Assembly (NCBI GenBank): GCA_014239655.1
Contig: JAAZYM010000070.1
Span: forward strand, 1-41,505
DNA length: 41,505 bases
From: Flavobacteriales bacterium
Lineage (GTDB): Bacteria; Bacteroidota; Bacteroidia; Flavobacteriales; BACL11
Direction: 5' to 3'
Part shown: positions 17,094 through 24,847 of the stretch, piece after piece
How positions within the stretch are numbered: the first letter of the stretch is position 1
Layout of the letters: the number at the start of each line of letters is the position of its first letter
The notes under the pieces: model-generated
Databases searched by the model: none
The model's input: the letters and a program-made list of their open reading frames with translations, nothing else
Told to the model about the DNA's origin: nothing
Made by a program: the position numbers and the translations under genes

Positions 17094-17582
17094 ATGTATG
17101 ATACTCTTTTTTTAGATAGAGATGGGGTTATTAATCATAAATTAGAGGGTAGATATGTGACAAATTTTAATGATTTTACCTTTATTACTAAGTCAGATTT
17201 TGCAATTAAGGAGTTAAGTAAGATATTTCGTAGGATTTTAATAGTTACTAATCAACAAGGTATAGGTAAAGGTATTATGACTGTTCAGGATTTAGAGCAA
17301 CTACATATTTATATGGAGAATGAGTTATCCTGTAAAAATAAATATATCGATAAGATATATTTTTGTCCGCATTTAGAAACTTCTAATTGTGACTGTAGAA
17401 AACCTAGACTTGGAATGTTTAGGAAGGCGCAGCTAGATTTTCCTAAAATTAATATAGATAGATCATTTTTGGTAGGAGATTCAGATTCAGATATTTTAGC
17501 TGGCAAAGGTTTTGGATTAGAGACTGTAAAGGTAAGCGCTAGTTTTACATTATATGATTGGTTAATAGAATTATCGAAATAA
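17094..17582 (+). CDS. gmhB: Heptose 1,7-bisphosphate phosphatase GmhB (HAD family)
   Basis: Removes the 7-phosphate from glycero-manno-heptose 1,7-bisphosphate. The 162-residue HAD phosphatase has the nucleophile motif FLDRDGVIN, IVTNQQGIGKG, the zinc-loop pattern CPHLETSNCDCRKP with Cys, His, Cys and Cys, and VGDSDSDILAGK. I start it at the ATG at 17094, five bases after the gmhA stop; an in-frame TTG at 17082 lies inside gmhA. No heptose kinase or nucleotidyltransferase (hldE or hddA/hddC type) is in the window, so the pathway must be completed elsewhere. The stop overlaps the next gene as TAATG. Confidence 0.9.
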   Translation: MYDTLFLDRDGVINHKLEGRYVTNFNDFTFITKSDFAIKELSKIFRRILIVTNQQGIGKGIMTVQDLEQLHIYMENELSCKNKYIDKIYFCPHLETSNCDCRKPRLGMFRKAQLDFPKINIDRSFLVGDSDSDILAGKGFGLETVKVSASFTLYDWLIELSK

Positions 17583-19216
17583 TGAATAGGCCGTATTATA
17601 GCATTAGCATATTTTTATTTAAGTTATTTCTTATATGTATATCGCTTCTGTTTTCTAAAGATACATATGGGCAGTATACAAATATTCCGTTGGGATATGA
17701 TTTTAATCGATTTATTGATAGACAAGTGAGTCAAGACCTTAATCATTCGTCATTTAGACCTCTAATATCCAATACTATTAATTTAGATGTTGATTCGATT
17801 TTAGAGTCTGGTATTACTGCAGACATTAATCTTTTTAATAAAAGACTGTTTAATAAACATCTAATTTTAATTGAAGGGAAAGGACACAAGATATCTGGAT
17901 CTCTTTTGTCAAATTTATCATTAGGTTATGAAAAAGAAGAGTCGCAGCAAACCTTCACAAATACTAGGGGATTTGTAATTAATGGCTTGATAGGGAGTAA
18001 GGTTTCGTTCCACACTTCTTTTGTTGAAAATCAATCTGTTTTCCCTAATTATATAGATTCCTTAATTAGGACATCAATTCATGATTATGTTATACCAGGA
18101 CAAGGTCGCGGAAGGACGTATAATAATAATGGGTTTGATTATGCGATGTCATCAGGATTCGTATCTATAGAGGCATCTAATGCCTTTACATTACAATTTG
18201 GTCATGGGAAACATTTTATAGGTAATGGTTATCGATCATTATTATTATCAGATAATACATTTAATTATCCTTTCTTAAGATTACAGACAAATTTTGGCAA
18301 TTTTGAATATACAAATTTGTATGCTGAATTTCAGGACATGAAGAGTTATCTATCACCTGAAAATGATTATGATTATATGGGTTATTCCAAGAAATATATG
18401 TCTGCTCATTATCTATCATATAATGTAAATAATAATCTGACCCTTGGAATTTATGAATCTATTATTTGGAAAGCAAATCATGCTTTAGGAGCAAATGGTT
18501 TTGATATTAATTATTTGAATCCTATCATTTTTTTCAGGCCAGTTGAATATTCAATTAATTCGCCAGACAATGCAATTCTTGGATTAAATGTTAAGTATAA
18601 TATATCTGAAAGATCAAATGTCTATGGTCAATTAGTTTTAGATGAGTTTACTCTAAAAGAGATGAGATCGGATAATGGTTATTGGGCAAATAAGTATGGA
18701 TATCAGATTGGTTATAAATATTTTGACTTATTTAATATTCCAAATCTTTTTTTAAATCTAGAAAGAAATTATGTGCGTCCGTATACATATTCTCATTGGA
18801 ATTCTGCAAGCTATGGTCATTATAATGAAGAACTTGCCCATCCTTTAGGAGCAAATTTTACAGAGAATATCTTCCTGCTTCATTATCGAAAGAATCGATT
18901 TTCAGTGTTTCTAAAATATCTAGACATTATTTATGGTGCTGATTATTTAGGTGACTCCATATCTTATGGAAATAATATTTATGCTGATTATAATGATCGA
19001 TATTCTGATTTTGGGGTTCAGATGTACGATGGAAACAGAACAGAGGTGGATTATACTCAAATCAATGTAGGCTATATACTTAATCCTACTACAAATTTTA
19101 AGATAGATTTTTCCTTAGTTAACAGAAAACAGGAAAGAGACACTGGTTCATATAAGACTTTATTTTATTCAGTTTCCTTAAAGTCTGATCTCTTTAATCA
19201 TTATTATGATTATTAA
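17582..19216 (+). CDS. Wzi/RemB-like outer-membrane beta-barrel protein
   Basis: Probably an outer-membrane barrel that holds or organises surface polysaccharide. The 544-residue protein starts at the ATG overlapping the gmhB stop (an in-frame TTG at 17558 lies within gmhB). It has an N-terminal signal peptide ending near DTYGQ. Many alternating hydrophobic/aromatic strands follow, and the segment LQFGHGKHFIGNGYRSLLLS (about 215-234) is one I associate with Bacteroidota Wzi-family capsule proteins and the gliding protein RemB. That recognition is from memory. Placement at the end of a GT4-gmhA-gmhB operon, next to a Wzx/Wzy locus, supports a role in capsule attachment. A motility role is the alternative. 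Confidence 0.65.
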   Translation: MNRPYYSISIFLFKLFLICISLLFSKDTYGQYTNIPLGYDFNRFIDRQVSQDLNHSSFRPLISNTINLDVDSILESGITADINLFNKRLFNKHLILIEGKGHKISGSLLSNLSLGYEKEESQQTFTNTRGFVINGLIGSKVSFHTSFVENQSVFPNYIDSLIRTSIHDYVIPGQGRGRTYNNNGFDYAMSSGFVSIEASNAFTLQFGHGKHFIGNGYRSLLLSDNTFNYPFLRLQTNFGNFEYTNLYAEFQDMKSYLSPENDYDYMGYSKKYMSAHYLSYNVNNNLTLGIYESIIWKANHALGANGFDINYLNPIIFFRPVEYSINSPDNAILGLNVKYNISERSNVYGQLVLDEFTLKEMRSDNGYWANKYGYQIGYKYFDLFNIPNLFLNLERNYVRPYTYSHWNSASYGHYNEELAHPLGANFTENIFLLHYRKNRFSVFLKYLDIIYGADYLGDSISYGNNIYADYNDRYSDFGVQMYDGNRTEVDYTQINVGYILNPTTNFKIDFSLVNRKQERDTGSYKTLFYSVSLKSDLFNHYYDY

Positions 19217-19221
19217 TTATT

Positions 19222-19896
19222 ATGAGTATTTATATCCTAAATATTGAAACTTCAACGAAGGCCTGTTCAGTAGCTATACATAATGATGGTAAGCTGCTAA
19301 ATTGTAAAGAGAGTGTAACAGAAGAGTTTTCTCATTCTGAGAAATTATTATTATTTATTTCAGATGTTATGAATGAATCTAGAATTAGTTTTTCTCAGTT
19401 AAATGCAGTAGCAGTTAGTATGGGGCCAGGCTCATACACTGGTTTGAGGATAGGGGTTTCAACAGCTAAGGGGCTTTGTTATGCATTAGATATACCTTTA
19501 ATCTCTGTCTCTACTCTTCAGGCGATGGCTTATGGGATGTTAAGTGTGTCAAAAGCTGATCTTTTTTGTCCAATGATTGATGCAAGAAGAATGGAGGTGT
19601 ATTCTGCATTTTTTGATTCAGATAATATAATGGTTAGGGAAGTACAAGCCGATATTGTTGATGGTTCTTCTTATGATGTTGAGTTGAGAAAGAAAGTTAT
19701 TTTCTTTGGAGATGGTTCAGATAAATTAAAGGATGTTATAAAACATAAAAACGCAATATTTCAATCAGATTTTTATCCAAGTGCAGAATTTATTGGAGTA
19801 TTATCATATAATAAATTTGTAGAGTCTAATTTTGAAGATGTTGCTTATTTTGAGCCGTATTATTTAAAAGATTTTGTTGCTGGAAAGAAAAGTTAA
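19222..19896 (+). CDS. tsaB: tRNA t6A biosynthesis protein TsaB
   Basis: TsaB is the non-catalytic scaffold that pairs with TsaD in making the t6A base of ANN-decoding tRNAs. The 224-residue protein has ILNIETSTKACSVAI at the start, HSEKLLLFI, and the strongly conserved VSMGPGSYTGLRIGVSTAKGL (about 68-88). It follows the Wzi-like gene by five bases and probably shares its transcript. Its last four bases overlap the end of the opposing helicase gene, with no visible terminator between them. Confidence 0.92.
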   Translation: MSIYILNIETSTKACSVAIHNDGKLLNCKESVTEEFSHSEKLLLFISDVMNESRISFSQLNAVAVSMGPGSYTGLRIGVSTAKGLCYALDIPLISVSTLQAMAYGMLSVSKADLFCPMIDARRMEVYSAFFDSDNIMVREVQADIVDGSSYDVELRKKVIFFGDGSDKLKDVIKHKNAIFQSDFYPSAEFIGVLSYNKFVESNFEDVAYFEPYYLKDFVAGKKS

Positions 19897-21743
19897 CGTC
19901 TTTTAGTAGTTCTTTTTTTTGTACTAAATCTACTTTTAAATGAATCATCACTTTTTGTGATAGATGATCTAGTTCTTCTTTTTGAACTATTAGCTGAATT
20001 GCTTTTAGTTTCTTTCTTTCTTCTATAATTTGGCCGTTCTGATGATGATTTTCTATCTGATCTACTTGATGCGCTTGGTGCTTTTGATTTTTCTACTGAA
20101 ACTCTTTCGCCATTCCATTCTGTTCCTTTAAAACTGCTTAAAATATTTCCTTCAAATTCACTATCAACTTCAAAGAAAGAGAAGTTCTTGAAAATATCTA
20201 TTTTCCCAACTGGAATATTACGTTTTTTAGTGAATTCATTAATCATTCCAATTAAATTTTGAGCTTGCATACCTTTTTGCTTGCCCAGATTTATAAAAAA
20301 CCTAGTAAAACCTTCTTCGGCATGATTAGTGCTATTTGACCTGTTATTGCTTTTGTTTTCTTTTCTTCTTGATTTTGAATCTTCTCGAGAACTCCTCTTA
20401 TCTCTATTAGATTTATTACTCGAATTTACATTTAGGTTACCTGCATTTTTATAAAAGGATAAGAATCTATTAAATTCAGTAGAGATAAAATGTTTTAATA
20501 ATTCATCTTTATCTAAGTGTTCTAGTTTTTCGTTAATTGCAGGAAGATATTTTTCAATCTGTTTACTAACTTTAGTATTAACTATTTTATCAACTAGGTT
20601 GTGAAGTTGTATTTCACATATTTGTTCTCCATCTGGCACTTGTTTTAGGGCAAGTTTCTGTTTTAACATACGTTCAATAGATTGTAATTTTCTTCTTTCT
20701 CTACTGTGGGCGATAATGATTGAAATTCCTTTATTACCAGCCCTTCCAGTTCTTCCCGATCGGTGTATATAAATTTCATTATCATCTGGAAGGTTGTAAT
20801 TTATGACATGTGATAACTCGTTAATATCTATTCCTCTTGCTGCAACATCAGTTGCTACTAATAGTTGAATTCTTTTATCTCTGAAACGTTTCATTACATG
20901 ATCTCTTTGCGCTTGTGATAATTCACCATGTAATGCATCTGCATTATAACCATCCTGCATTAATTTATCTGCAATATTTTTTGTTTCCCTTCTAGTTCTA
21001 CAGAAAACAATACCGTATATTTTTGTATTAATATCACAAATTCTTCTTAATGCGTTATACTTATCTCTAGCATTAACCATATAATAATGGTGTTCAACAT
21101 CTTTAGCCCCTTCATTTCTACTAGCAACCTCGATTGTTTTTGGGCTAAACATATAGTTTTTTGTGATTCTCATTACTTCTTTTGGCATGGTAGCGGAAAA
21201 AAGTAATGTTTGTTTTTCTTCTGGAGTCTCGGCTAGGATAATATCTAGATCATCTTTAAACCCCATGTTAAGCATCTCATCTGCCTCATCAAGAACGACT
21301 GTTTCAATCTCTTTTAGTTTTAGTTTTTTTCTTTTAATAAGATCAATTACTCTTCCTGGGGTACCAACAATAATTTGAGAACCTGAGTTTAATTCTCTAA
21401 TTTGTGTTTGAATATTTGCCCCACCATAGACTGGAGTTACTTTTAGATCTTTAGTATACTTTGCATATGAGTTAATGTCTTTAGCTATTTGCAAACACAG
21501 TTCTCTTGTTGGGCATAAAATGATGGATTGTGGAATTTTACTCTTTATTTTGATTTTTTCAATTATAGGTAATCCAAATGCAGCAGTTTTTCCGGTACCT
21601 GTTTGAGCAAGAGCGATAAGGTCATTATCTTCTTTTAAAAGATAAGGTATGGATTCTTTTTGGATAGGAGTTGCTTCAATGAATCCTAAATCTTTAATTG
21701 CTTTTTGAAGATTCTTGTTAAGATTTATTTCAGAAAACAGCAT
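19893..21743 (-). CDS. DEAD-box RNA helicase with DbpA-type RNA-binding domain
   Basis: An ATP-dependent RNA helicase, probably for ribosome assembly or cold adaptation. Of 616 residues, about 1-370 form the helicase core: AQTGTGKTAAFGLP (Walker A), PTRELCLQIA, TPGRVIDL, DEADEM, SATMP, VATDVAARGID and HRSGRTGRAG. A linker rich in Lys, Arg, Ser and Asn (about 433-465) leads to a DbpA-like RNA-binding domain (about 470-545, from FTRFFINLGKQKGM to NGERVSV). The last 70 residues are a Ser/Arg/Lys-rich tail. This architecture is like DeaD/CshA of Bacteroidota. A TACTTTTG promoter lies 14 bases before the start. Confidence 0.93.
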   Translation of the reverse strand: MLFSEINLNKNLQKAIKDLGFIEATPIQKESIPYLLKEDNDLIALAQTGTGKTAAFGLPIIEKIKIKSKIPQSIILCPTRELCLQIAKDINSYAKYTKDLKVTPVYGGANIQTQIRELNSGSQIIVGTPGRVIDLIKRKKLKLKEIETVVLDEADEMLNMGFKDDLDIILAETPEEKQTLLFSATMPKEVMRITKNYMFSPKTIEVASRNEGAKDVEHHYYMVNARDKYNALRRICDINTKIYGIVFCRTRRETKNIADKLMQDGYNADALHGELSQAQRDHVMKRFRDKRIQLLVATDVAARGIDINELSHVINYNLPDDNEIYIHRSGRTGRAGNKGISIIIAHSRERRKLQSIERMLKQKLALKQVPDGEQICEIQLHNLVDKIVNTKVSKQIEKYLPAINEKLEHLDKDELLKHFISTEFNRFLSFYKNAGNLNVNSSNKSNRDKRSSREDSKSRRKENKSNNRSNSTNHAEEGFTRFFINLGKQKGMQAQNLIGMINEFTKKRNIPVGKIDIFKNFSFFEVDSEFEGNILSSFKGTEWNGERVSVEKSKAPSASSRSDRKSSSERPNYRRKKETKSNSANSSKRRTRSSITKSDDSFKSRFSTKKRTTKRR

Positions 21744-21756
21744 TTATTTTTTTTTG

Positions 21757-21764
21757 CAAAAGTA
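21757..21764 (-). promoter_or_regulatory. TAnnTTTG promoter element for the helicase gene
   Basis: TACTTTTG on the minus strand matches the Bacteroidota -7 element 14 bases upstream of the ATG at 21743. The same octamer occurs on the plus strand at 21858 ahead of gcvP, so the 139-base gap holds a divergent promoter pair. No exact -33 TTTG is seen. Confidence 0.45.
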
Positions 21765-21835
21765 CACTTTTTTATGTGTGATAGAAGAGATATTTTCTTT
21801 ATTAGAGAAATACTTTTTTTTAGATAAAAATAATC

Positions 21836-21865
21836 TTTAAATATATTTTTCATTTATTACTTTTG
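21836..21865 (+). promoter_or_regulatory. Promoter of gcvP
   Basis: TTTA at 21836-21839, an 18-base spacer and TACTTTTG at 21858-21865 fit the Bacteroidota promoter form. The ATG of gcvP follows 17 bases after the element. No glycine-riboswitch-like structure is seen in the short gap. Confidence 0.5.
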
Positions 21866-21882
21866 CGATTAAATTTTAATAA

Positions 21883-24756
21883 ATGAAAAGATATATTTTC
21901 TCTGATAGACATATTGGGCCAAGGGAATCAGACATTAATAGTTTATTGGAATCTATTGGAGTTAATTCAGTAGAAGAATTAATTGCTCAGACTGTTCCCT
22001 CGCATATAAGATTATCGTCAAAATTAGATTTACCTAAGTCATTGTCAGAAGATAGATTTATTGAGCACATGAAATCTATAGGCTCTAAGAATAAAACTTA
22101 TCGTTCATATATTGGCATGGGATATTATAATACTGTATTGCCTGGTGTTATTCAGAGAAATATATTAGAGAATCCTGGTTGGTATACTTCTTATACTCCA
22201 TATCAAGCAGAGATATCTCAAGGAAGACTTGAAGCATTATTGAATTTTCAGACTATGATTAGTGATTTAACAGCCATGGATTTGGCAAATGCTTCTCTCT
22301 TAGATGAAGGGACTGCGGCAGCAGAAGCTATGATTATGTTATATAATTCCAGAACGCGTCAACAAAAAAAACAAAACATCAATAAGTTTTTTGTTTCAGA
22401 GTTGTGTTACCCTCAAACTATTGATATCTTAAAAACTAGATCAGAGCCTTTAGGTATTGAGCTTGTAATTGGTGACCATTCTACTTGTGATATTAATGAT
22501 TCATTTTTTTCAGTTTTACTTCAGTATCCTGCTAAATATGGGGAGGTTCTTAATTATCAAGAGCTTACAGATAAGTTAAAAGAATATGAAATTACCACTA
22601 TTGTTGCAGCAGATTTATTGAGTTTAACAATCTTAAAGCCACCAGGGGAATGGGGAGCTGATGTTGTTGTTGGGACTACACAAAGATTTGGCATTCCACT
22701 TGCTTATGGAGGTCCGCATGCAGCTTATTTTGCAACACTGGATAAGTATAAGAGAAGTATTCCTGGAAGGATAATTGGAGTTAGTGAAGATATAGATGGT
22801 AATATGGCACTTCGGATGGCACTTCAAACTCGTGAACAGCATATCAAAAGAGAGAAAGCCACCTCCAACATTTGTACAGCTCAGGCTTTATTAGCTACTA
22901 TGGCTGGAATGTATGGTGTTTATCATGGTCCAGATGGTATTAAAGCGATAGCTTCTAGTATACATTGTTATGCCTTAATTCTTACTGAAGGATTAAAGCA
23001 ACTTGGATATCATCAAAGAAATGATATGTTCTTTGATACACTAAAGATTAATTTAGGCAATGTAGATTTGGAGAAAATACTTCTAAATTCTGCTGAAAGA
23101 AAAATTAATTTTAACCTTATTGATGAAAAGACAGTATCTATAAGTATTGATGAGAAAGATGATTTACAATCAATTGAAGATATTTTAAAAGTATTTGCTT
23201 TGTCCTCAGGGCATTCTGATTCTGATAATTTAATTAATGAAGTATTTGATTTAGAAATAGATTCTCTTAATATAGATCATAATCTACTTAGGAAATCTAA
23301 ATTTATGCAGCATGATATTTTTAATAAGTATCATTCAGAGACAGAGATGATGCGTTATATTAAGTCTTTAGAGAATAAAGATTTCTCATTAAATAGTTCA
23401 ATGATTCCTTTAGGGTCATGCACTATGAAGCTAAATGCAGCTTCAGAGCTTTTTCCATTGAGTTGGTCAGAATTTAATAATATTCATCCATTTGTTCCAG
23501 TAGATCAGGCGGAGGGTTATCATATTCTATTTAAAGAATTAGAAGAAATGTTATGTGAGATTACTGGATTTTCTGCAATGAGTTTACAACCAAATTCTGG
23601 AGCTCAAGGAGAGTATGCAGGTCTGATGGTAATAAGAGCATATCATAAGAGCAGGGGGGATGATCATAGAAATATTTGCTTAATACCTTCATCAGCTCAT
23701 GGGACAAACCCAGCATCTGCAGTAATGGCTGGTATGGAGGTTATTGTAACTCCTTGCGATGATAATGGTAATATTGATGTAGATGTTTTAAGAGAAAAAG
23801 CTATTGAATATAAAGATAATCTTGCGGCATTCATGATTACTTATCCATCTACACATGGTGTGTTTGAAGAAAAGGTATTAGAAATAAATTCTATTATTCA
23901 TGATAATGGAGGACAAGTTTATATGGATGGTGCTAATATGAATGCACAGGTTGGATTGACAAATCCAGCAATTATTGGCGCTGATGTTTGTCATTTAAAC
24001 TTACATAAAACTTTTGCTATTCCACATGGAGGAGGAGGTCCTGGTGTAGGTCCTATAGGAGTTGCTAAGCATCTTAAATCTTTCTTGCCAAATAATTCAG
24101 TTATTTCTATGGGTGGTAAATTTGGTATGCCTATATCATCCTCTCCATGGGGCAGTGCTTTAGTCTTAACAGTTTCATATGCTTACATTAGGATGTTGGG
24201 TTATGAAGGGCTAAAAAGATCTACACAGATTGCTATTCTTAATGCTAACTATATTAAGGAGCGTTTGTCTAAATATTATGATATCCTTTATACTGGCGAT
24301 CAAAATAGAGTTGGTCATGAGATGATAATTGATTTTAGATCATTTAAACAATATGGGATTGAGGTGTCGGATATTGCAAAAAGACTTATGGATTATAGTT
24401 TTCATGCACCAACTGTCTCATTTCCGGTTGCTAACACTTTGATGATTGAACCAACAGAGAGTGAGAATTTAGAAGAATTAGATAGATTTTGTGATGCTCT
24501 AATTAGTATTAAAAGTGAGATAAATCAAATCATTAATAGTGATGTAGATCCGATTAATAATGTTTTGAAAAATGCACCGCATACAATGAATCTTACCCTT
24601 AATGATCATTGGTACTTTCCATATTCAAGGGCAGAGGCAGTTTTCCCTCTTCCATACTTAAAGACAAAGAAATCTTGGCCAAGTGTGAGGAGAATTAATG
24701 ATGCCTATGGAGATAGAAATTTAATCTGTTCTTGCCCACCTCTTTCTAACTATTAA
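21883..24756 (+). CDS. gcvP: Glycine dehydrogenase (decarboxylating), P-protein GcvP
   Basis: The PLP-dependent P-protein of the glycine cleavage system, which decarboxylates glycine and passes the aminomethyl group to lipoylated GcvH. The single 957-residue chain is the fused form. It starts with FSDRHIGPRESDI, has YIGMGYYNTVLPGVIQRNILENP (about 75-97), MIPLGSCTMKLNA, SLQPNSGAQGEYAG, SSAHGTNPASA and the PLP lysine, about Lys709, in LNLHKTFAIPHGGGGPG. The length is full. It appears to be transcribed alone, with its own promoter before it and a separate promoter after it. No gcvH or gcvT is nearby. Confidence 0.97.
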   Translation: MKRYIFSDRHIGPRESDINSLLESIGVNSVEELIAQTVPSHIRLSSKLDLPKSLSEDRFIEHMKSIGSKNKTYRSYIGMGYYNTVLPGVIQRNILENPGWYTSYTPYQAEISQGRLEALLNFQTMISDLTAMDLANASLLDEGTAAAEAMIMLYNSRTRQQKKQNINKFFVSELCYPQTIDILKTRSEPLGIELVIGDHSTCDINDSFFSVLLQYPAKYGEVLNYQELTDKLKEYEITTIVAADLLSLTILKPPGEWGADVVVGTTQRFGIPLAYGGPHAAYFATLDKYKRSIPGRIIGVSEDIDGNMALRMALQTREQHIKREKATSNICTAQALLATMAGMYGVYHGPDGIKAIASSIHCYALILTEGLKQLGYHQRNDMFFDTLKINLGNVDLEKILLNSAERKINFNLIDEKTVSISIDEKDDLQSIEDILKVFALSSGHSDSDNLINEVFDLEIDSLNIDHNLLRKSKFMQHDIFNKYHSETEMMRYIKSLENKDFSLNSSMIPLGSCTMKLNAASELFPLSWSEFNNIHPFVPVDQAEGYHILFKELEEMLCEITGFSAMSLQPNSGAQGEYAGLMVIRAYHKSRGDDHRNICLIPSSAHGTNPASAVMAGMEVIVTPCDDNGNIDVDVLREKAIEYKDNLAAFMITYPSTHGVFEEKVLEINSIIHDNGGQVYMDGANMNAQVGLTNPAIIGADVCHLNLHKTFAIPHGGGGPGVGPIGVAKHLKSFLPNNSVISMGGKFGMPISSSPWGSALVLTVSYAYIRMLGYEGLKRSTQIAILNANYIKERLSKYYDILYTGDQNRVGHEMIIDFRSFKQYGIEVSDIAKRLMDYSFHAPTVSFPVANTLMIEPTESENLEELDRFCDALISIKSEINQIINSDVDPINNVLKNAPHTMNLTLNDHWYFPYSRAEAVFPLPYLKTKKSWPSVRRINDAYGDRNLICSCPPLSNY

Positions 24757-24812
24757 TAACATTTGATATAGAATTAGTAGCTAGAAACCTATCTAGAAAT
24801 ATATTTTTAAAT

Positions 24813-24820
24813 TATATTTG
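24813..24820 (+). promoter_or_regulatory. TAnnTTTG promoter element of secreted paralogue 1
   Basis: TATATTTG fits the Bacteroidota -7 element and lies 27 bases before the ATG at 24848. A clear -33 partner is not visible. The same kind of element precedes each of the three paralogues. Confidence 0.45.
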
Positions 24821-24847
24821 TAGACTATTATTAAAAAAACATAAAAT

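Noticed and set aside
24781-24810. Hairpin CTAGA/TCTAG after gcvP as a terminator
   Set aside because: Only five weak pairs, and the following run is mixed A/T rather than a T tract.
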